NCBI GenBank assembly: GCA_024693415.1
Contig: JAILKX010000041.1
Coordinates: forward strand, 1-9,384
Source: Bacilli bacterium
Lineage (GTDB): Bacteria > Bacillota_I > Bacilli_A > RFN20 > CAG-826
Direction of reading: 5' to 3'
DNA: 9,384 bases
This document shows positions 7,026-9,384 of this stretch, one piece after another; within the stretch, counting starts at the first letter, position 1; every line of letters begins with the position of its first letter. The translations under genes and the position numbers were made by a program. The notes under the pieces were generated by a model that did no database searches, was not told the DNA's origin, and saw only the letters and a list, made by a program, of their open reading frames with translations.

Positions 7026-7931
7026 TCAGTAGCTGAGCGGCGGGTTGTTTTGGAGCAGAAGCGCGATCAGCGATTTGGCCTTCTTGGCCTCTTCGCCGCA
7101 TTCGTCTTCCTGCCCGAGGTAATTGAGGGCGAGGCTCCCATAGGCCTCGGCAAGGACGCGGGCGGTCCCGAAAACCGAGAGTTCGCGCGGATATAGGGCG
7201 AGGACGGTCTGGTCCAGCAGCCCCACCGCGATCTTGCTGCCGGCGGAGTCGGAGAAATCCTCTTGGAGGAGGCGCTTGGTCTCTAGATAGGGCTCGCCGG
7301 TGAAAGGCGGGCGCAGATAGGCGGGGGTAAGTTCATAGTTCTCGCCGCGCAAAGTGAATTTCCTGAGTTTTTTGTCCTTGGCGCTTACAAGCAACAGCAA
7401 AGCGAAGGTCTTCACGTCGTCATGGACGCCTTCCTTGGCAAGCACCGCAAAGATATCCTCGGCATAGGCCGACAGGTCTTTGCCTTTCAGGGCGTTGAGG
7501 GCCGAGAGGAGCTCAAAGTTATCATCCGAGCCCTCCAATATGTCCAGAATCTCATCCTCGGCGATTTTGTTGCCGCCGAAAGAGCGCTTCTCCTGGGCCG
7601 CGATATCGCCGGGCAAATCCCGAAGGATCTCTTCGATTTCCTGGCTAACGTAAGGGAGGTACGAAAAGAATTCGAGGTCCTTGCGCGCCTCGGCGAATTC
7701 TTTCCTCAGGAAGCGCAGCTCGAAGTTCGTGAGAAGGGTTGCCTTGGGGTTGTAGGCGAAGAACTGGGCCCGCTTTGCGACCATGAGATCCATGGCCTCG
7801 TTGGATTTGGCTAAGCCCAATAATGCCGAGAGGCGATAAAAAAGCGATTCGGCATCGGCCGCCCCTTCGCTTAGTTCGAGCGCCTTCGCGAATTCGCGGC
7901 GCTCAATAAGGGATTTCAATTCGTTTTCCAT
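7026..7931 (-). CDS. TPR-like helical protein of unknown function
   Basis: I do not recognise this gene with certainty. The 301-residue product is predicted cytoplasmic, with no signal peptide or membrane segment. It is rich in Leu, Ala, Glu and Lys, with successive paired amphipathic helices resembling tetratricopeptide repeats (for example around EFAKALELSEG near the N-terminus and EFAEARKDLEFF about 70 residues later). Such scaffolds usually mediate protein contacts. It could belong to the uncharacterised TPR-like families seen in Mollicutes and related Firmicutes, but I cannot prove that. The start is uncertain: the ATG at 7929-7931 has a weak GGA 5 nt upstream, while an in-frame ATG at 7962-7964 (312 residues) has no ribosome binding site. 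It lies upstream of tig on the same strand with a 114-bp gap containing a promoter, so it is probably a separate unit, divergent from plsC. TGA stop. Confidence 0.85.
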   Translation of the reverse strand: MENELKSLIERREFAKALELSEGAADAESLFYRLSALLGLAKSNEAMDLMVAKRAQFFAYNPKATLLTNFELRFLRKEFAEARKDLEFFSYLPYVSQEIEEILRDLPGDIAAQEKRSFGGNKIAEDEILDILEGSDDNFELLSALNALKGKDLSAYAEDIFAVLAKEGVHDDVKTFALLLLVSAKDKKLRKFTLRGENYELTPAYLRPPFTGEPYLETKRLLQEDFSDSAGSKIAVGLLDQTVLALYPRELSVFGTARVLAEAYGSLALNYLGQEDECGEEAKKAKSLIALLLQNNPPLSY

Positions 7932-8002
7932 AAGTTTCCGCAGGTATGTTAGCACATTATCCATGGAAAATGCTTTTTTGCTATTCCCGATTGCGCGGGT
8001 TG

Positions 8003-8011
8003 TGGTTAAAT
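8003..8011 (+). promoter_or_regulatory. Possible extended -10 for plsC
   Basis: TG-G-TTAAAT on the plus strand; the best -35 is a poor TTCCCG at 7984-7989. Transcription would begin near 8018, only 2-3 nt before the ATG at 8021, implying a leaderless or nearly leaderless message. That would agree with the lack of a Shine-Dalgarno sequence. Confidence 0.35.
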
Positions 8012-8020
8012 ATTGCCCGT

Positions 8021-8887
8021 ATGATTTACGTACTCGTGTACGCCGTGCTATCGCTTGGCCTCGGCGGATTCACCTTCTACCTAAGCGGGCTCTACGTCGA
8101 CTGGATCTGGTTCTGGGTCCCCGTTTTGTATTCGCTTGGCTATTATCTTGGCTTCAATGTCCTCCACTACACCATGTGTATCATCCTCGGCGCGATCTTC
8201 CAAAGGTCGAAGGTCGAGCAGTATGAGCCGAACCGCCCCATCCAGTACCTGATGTCCGGCACCGCATGCATGTTCATGCCCTTCCTAAGGGCCCACGTCA
8301 AAACCAGCGGGTTCGAGAAGCTCCCGCCCAAGGACACCTGCGCGATGTTCGTGAGCAATCACCTGAGCAACTTCGACTACATCTCCCTCCTTGAGGTCCT
8401 CCGCGACAGGAAGATGGTCGCGGTGAGCAAGAAGGAGAACGAGAGGATCATCGCCGTAGGCGGCTTAAGCAAAAAGGCCGGCTACATCTCGATCCACCAG
8501 AACGACATGGCCGAAGGCGCCCGCGTCATCGAGAAGGCCGCCGAATTCATCAAGGAAGGCAAGTCCAACGTCGGCATCTGCCCGGAAGGCACCCGCAACA
8601 AGAGTTACCCCGACCCGATGATGCTCCCGTTCAAGCCAGGCAGCTTCGAGATGGCGAAATCGGCGGAATGCCCGATCGTCGTCATGTCCTTCCAGAACAC
8701 CAACTGCGTCTTCAAGCGCTTCCCTCTCCACCGCACCAACATCTACATCGATATCCTCGACGTCATCCCCTATGAAAAATATAAGGATATGACCTTAAGC
8801 GAGATCTCGAACATGACCCATGAGATGATATTGACCCATCTCGAAGAGAAGGAAGCAAGGGCTTACCTCCATAAATTGGCATTATAG
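8021..8887 (+). CDS. plsC: PlsC-type 1-acylglycerol-3-phosphate acyltransferase
   Basis: PlsC enzymes add the second acyl chain to lysophosphatidic acid at the inner membrane face, giving phosphatidic acid for phospholipid synthesis. The 288-residue product starts with two hydrophobic segments (about 1-22 and 29-60) and then the acyltransferase domain: motif I NHLSNFD (HX4D, H114 and D119), motif II-like GYISIHQND (154-162), motif III PEGTR (188-192) and motif IV-like CPIVVMSFQN (217-226). The chosen ATG has no Shine-Dalgarno. In-frame ATGs at 7946 and 7970 would add 25 or 17 residues, but also lack one and extend over the divergent gene's start region. The choice rests on the hydrophobic N-terminus beginning there and on a possible promoter just upstream. 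Substrate specificity within the family cannot be read from motifs alone. A strong terminator follows the TAG. Confidence 0.9.
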   Translation: MIYVLVYAVLSLGLGGFTFYLSGLYVDWIWFWVPVLYSLGYYLGFNVLHYTMCIILGAIFQRSKVEQYEPNRPIQYLMSGTACMFMPFLRAHVKTSGFEKLPPKDTCAMFVSNHLSNFDYISLLEVLRDRKMVAVSKKENERIIAVGGLSKKAGYISIHQNDMAEGARVIEKAAEFIKEGKSNVGICPEGTRNKSYPDPMMLPFKPGSFEMAKSAECPIVVMSFQNTNCVFKRFPLHRTNIYIDILDVIPYEKYKDMTLSEISNMTHEMILTHLEEKEARAYLHKLAL

Positions 8888-8914
8888 GAAAAGCGCGACG
8901 TCATCGCGCTTTTC
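8888..8914 (+). terminator. Terminator after plsC, possibly bidirectional
   Basis: GAAAAGCGCGA (8888-8898) and TCGCGCTTTTC (8904-8914) form a perfect 11-bp stem with a 5-nt loop. It starts one base after the plsC stop codon. The 3' arm runs into CTTTTCTTCTAT. Because the arms are A-rich and T-rich at their ends, it would also work for transcripts coming from the convergent gene at 9070. Confidence 0.9.
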
Positions 8915-8927
8915 TTCTATATCCATG

Positions 8928-8967
8928 GGCTCCGCCCGAGCTGCCTGCAGCTGTCGGGGTGGATGCC
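8928..8967 (+). repeat. Intergenic hairpin repeat, copy 2
   Basis: CCGCCCG (8932-8938) pairs with CGGGGTGG (8955-8962) as in copy 1, and GGC/GCC can extend it outward (8928-8930 with 8965-8967). The inner stem is AGCTG-CCTG-CAGCT (8939-8952), longer than in copy 1 (AGC-ATA-GCT) but still fully paired. Confidence 0.6.
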
Positions 8968-8972
8968 GCCAC

Positions 8973-9069
8973 GGCGGACAAAATATGGCCGCCTGATTTT
9001 TGAGCTGCGCGCAATCCGCGCGGGGCGTGTATGCGTTTTCTCGTGCGAATTGGCCAATCTATGTCCGCC
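8973..9069. repeat. 97-bp inverted-repeat-bounded intergenic element
   Basis: GGCGGACA (8973-8980) and TGTCCGCC (9062-9069) are perfect 8-bp complements. After an internal loop, TGGCC (8986-8990) and GGCCA (9052-9056) can pair. The element encloses motif copy C and ends just before the stop codon of the convergent gene. An alternative hairpin GGCGG/CCGCC (8973-8993) followed by TGATTTTT could be a second plus-strand terminator. Confidence 0.5.
9012..9052 (+). repeat. Structured intergenic motif, copy C
   Basis: Arms CAAT-c-CGC (9012-9019) and GCG-a-ATTG (9045-9052) give 7 bp with one mismatch. They enclose the core GGGGCGTGTATGCGTTTTCT (9022-9041), which matches copies A and B at 14 of 20 positions each. 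It lies in the same order and orientation relative to the upstream hairpin repeat as copy A. Confidence 0.55.
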
Positions 9070-9378
9070 CTACTTCTGCGCTTTGTGGCGCAATATCTCG
9101 TGGTAGATAAACGAGGGGACCATCATCAGCAGAAGGACGAGGATGAAGAGCATCGCCCATTCGTATTCGATGAAGACCAGGATCAGGACATAGCCGATCA
9201 GCGTAGCCGCGGTCAAGGTGATGGAGGCGAAGGCGTTGATTTTATTCCAAGCCTCTTCGTTGGAGATCGTGAACGCGGTGCGGAATCCGAACATCGGGTT
9301 GCGCTTATTGAATTTCGGATGGGCGAACGGCCCAGCGGCGCATAGAAGCGAGAGCGCCACCACCGGGGTCAGGTTCAT
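9070..9378 (-). CDS. SdpI-like small membrane protein, possibly extending past window
   Basis: The visible 102 residues contain NPMFGFRTAFTISNEEAWNKIN (motif G31-N48), which resembles the conserved segment of the SdpI family (RN..G.RT..T..N...W...N). Three hydrophobic segments follow the SdpI small-protein pattern: about 3-19, 49-71 and 75-95. The C-terminus is basic (HEILRHKAQK). In Bacillus subtilis SdpI gives immunity to the SdpC toxin. Most short relatives have no known toxin partner, and none is visible here, so immunity is only one possibility. The ATG at 9376-9378 is plausible, but the frame stays open to the window edge and no ribosome binding site can be judged. It is convergent with plsC and ends with TAG. 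Confidence 0.75.
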   Translation of the reverse strand: MNLTPVVALSLLCAAGPFAHPKFNKRNPMFGFRTAFTISNEEAWNKINAFASITLTAATLIGYVLILVFIEYEWAMLFILVLLLMMVPSFIYHEILRHKAQK

Positions 9379-9384
9379 GAGGGC

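Overview
The window looks like core chromosome from a GC-rich member of the Bacillota (Firmicutes). The evidence is a T-box riboswitch in front of valS, strong AGGAGG-type ribosome binding sites, and the gene run tig - lonA - engB (ysxC) - valS, which is a shortened form of the Bacillus order tig-clpX-lonB-lonA-ysxC-hem genes-valS. TGA works as a stop: tig ends in two tandem TGA codons, and lon and engB are joined by an ATGA overlap. The standard bacterial code is therefore in use, despite some resemblance of the gene set to Mollicutes relatives. I cannot name a genus.

Layout, right to left on the minus strand. At the far right, 9070-9378 encodes a small SdpI-like membrane protein that may continue past the window. 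A convergent intergenic region of about 180 bp (8888-9069) holds an 11-bp terminator hairpin and a structured repeat. A plus-strand plsC-type acyltransferase occupies 8021-8887. It is divergent from a minus-strand gene at 7026-7931 for an alpha-helical, TPR-like protein of unknown function. Next comes the protein-quality operon: a clear promoter with an inverted repeat filling its spacer (6941-6969), then tig, lon and engB, closed by a UUCG-tetraloop terminator directly after the engB stop. About 320 bp of mostly non-coding DNA follows (2341-2657) with repeats. Then comes a tRNA-responsive T-box leader and valS, which is cut by the left edge after 703 residues.

The genes cover protein biogenesis: trigger factor folds nascent chains, Lon degrades damaged proteins, EngB assembles the large ribosomal subunit, and ValRS charges tRNA-Val under T-box control. 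PlsC makes phosphatidic acid for membranes.

The least ordinary material is in the intergenic DNA. Three copies of a motif (around 2473-2522, 2587-2621 and 9012-9052) share a core of the form GxGxCxTGTATxxxTxTTC. In each copy the core is enclosed by complementary arms whose sequence differs between copies while pairing is kept. Two of these loci are preceded by a second shared hairpin (2405-2435 and 8928-8967) whose inner stem also changes while staying paired. This looks like a structured intergenic repeat or RNA family that I do not recognise.
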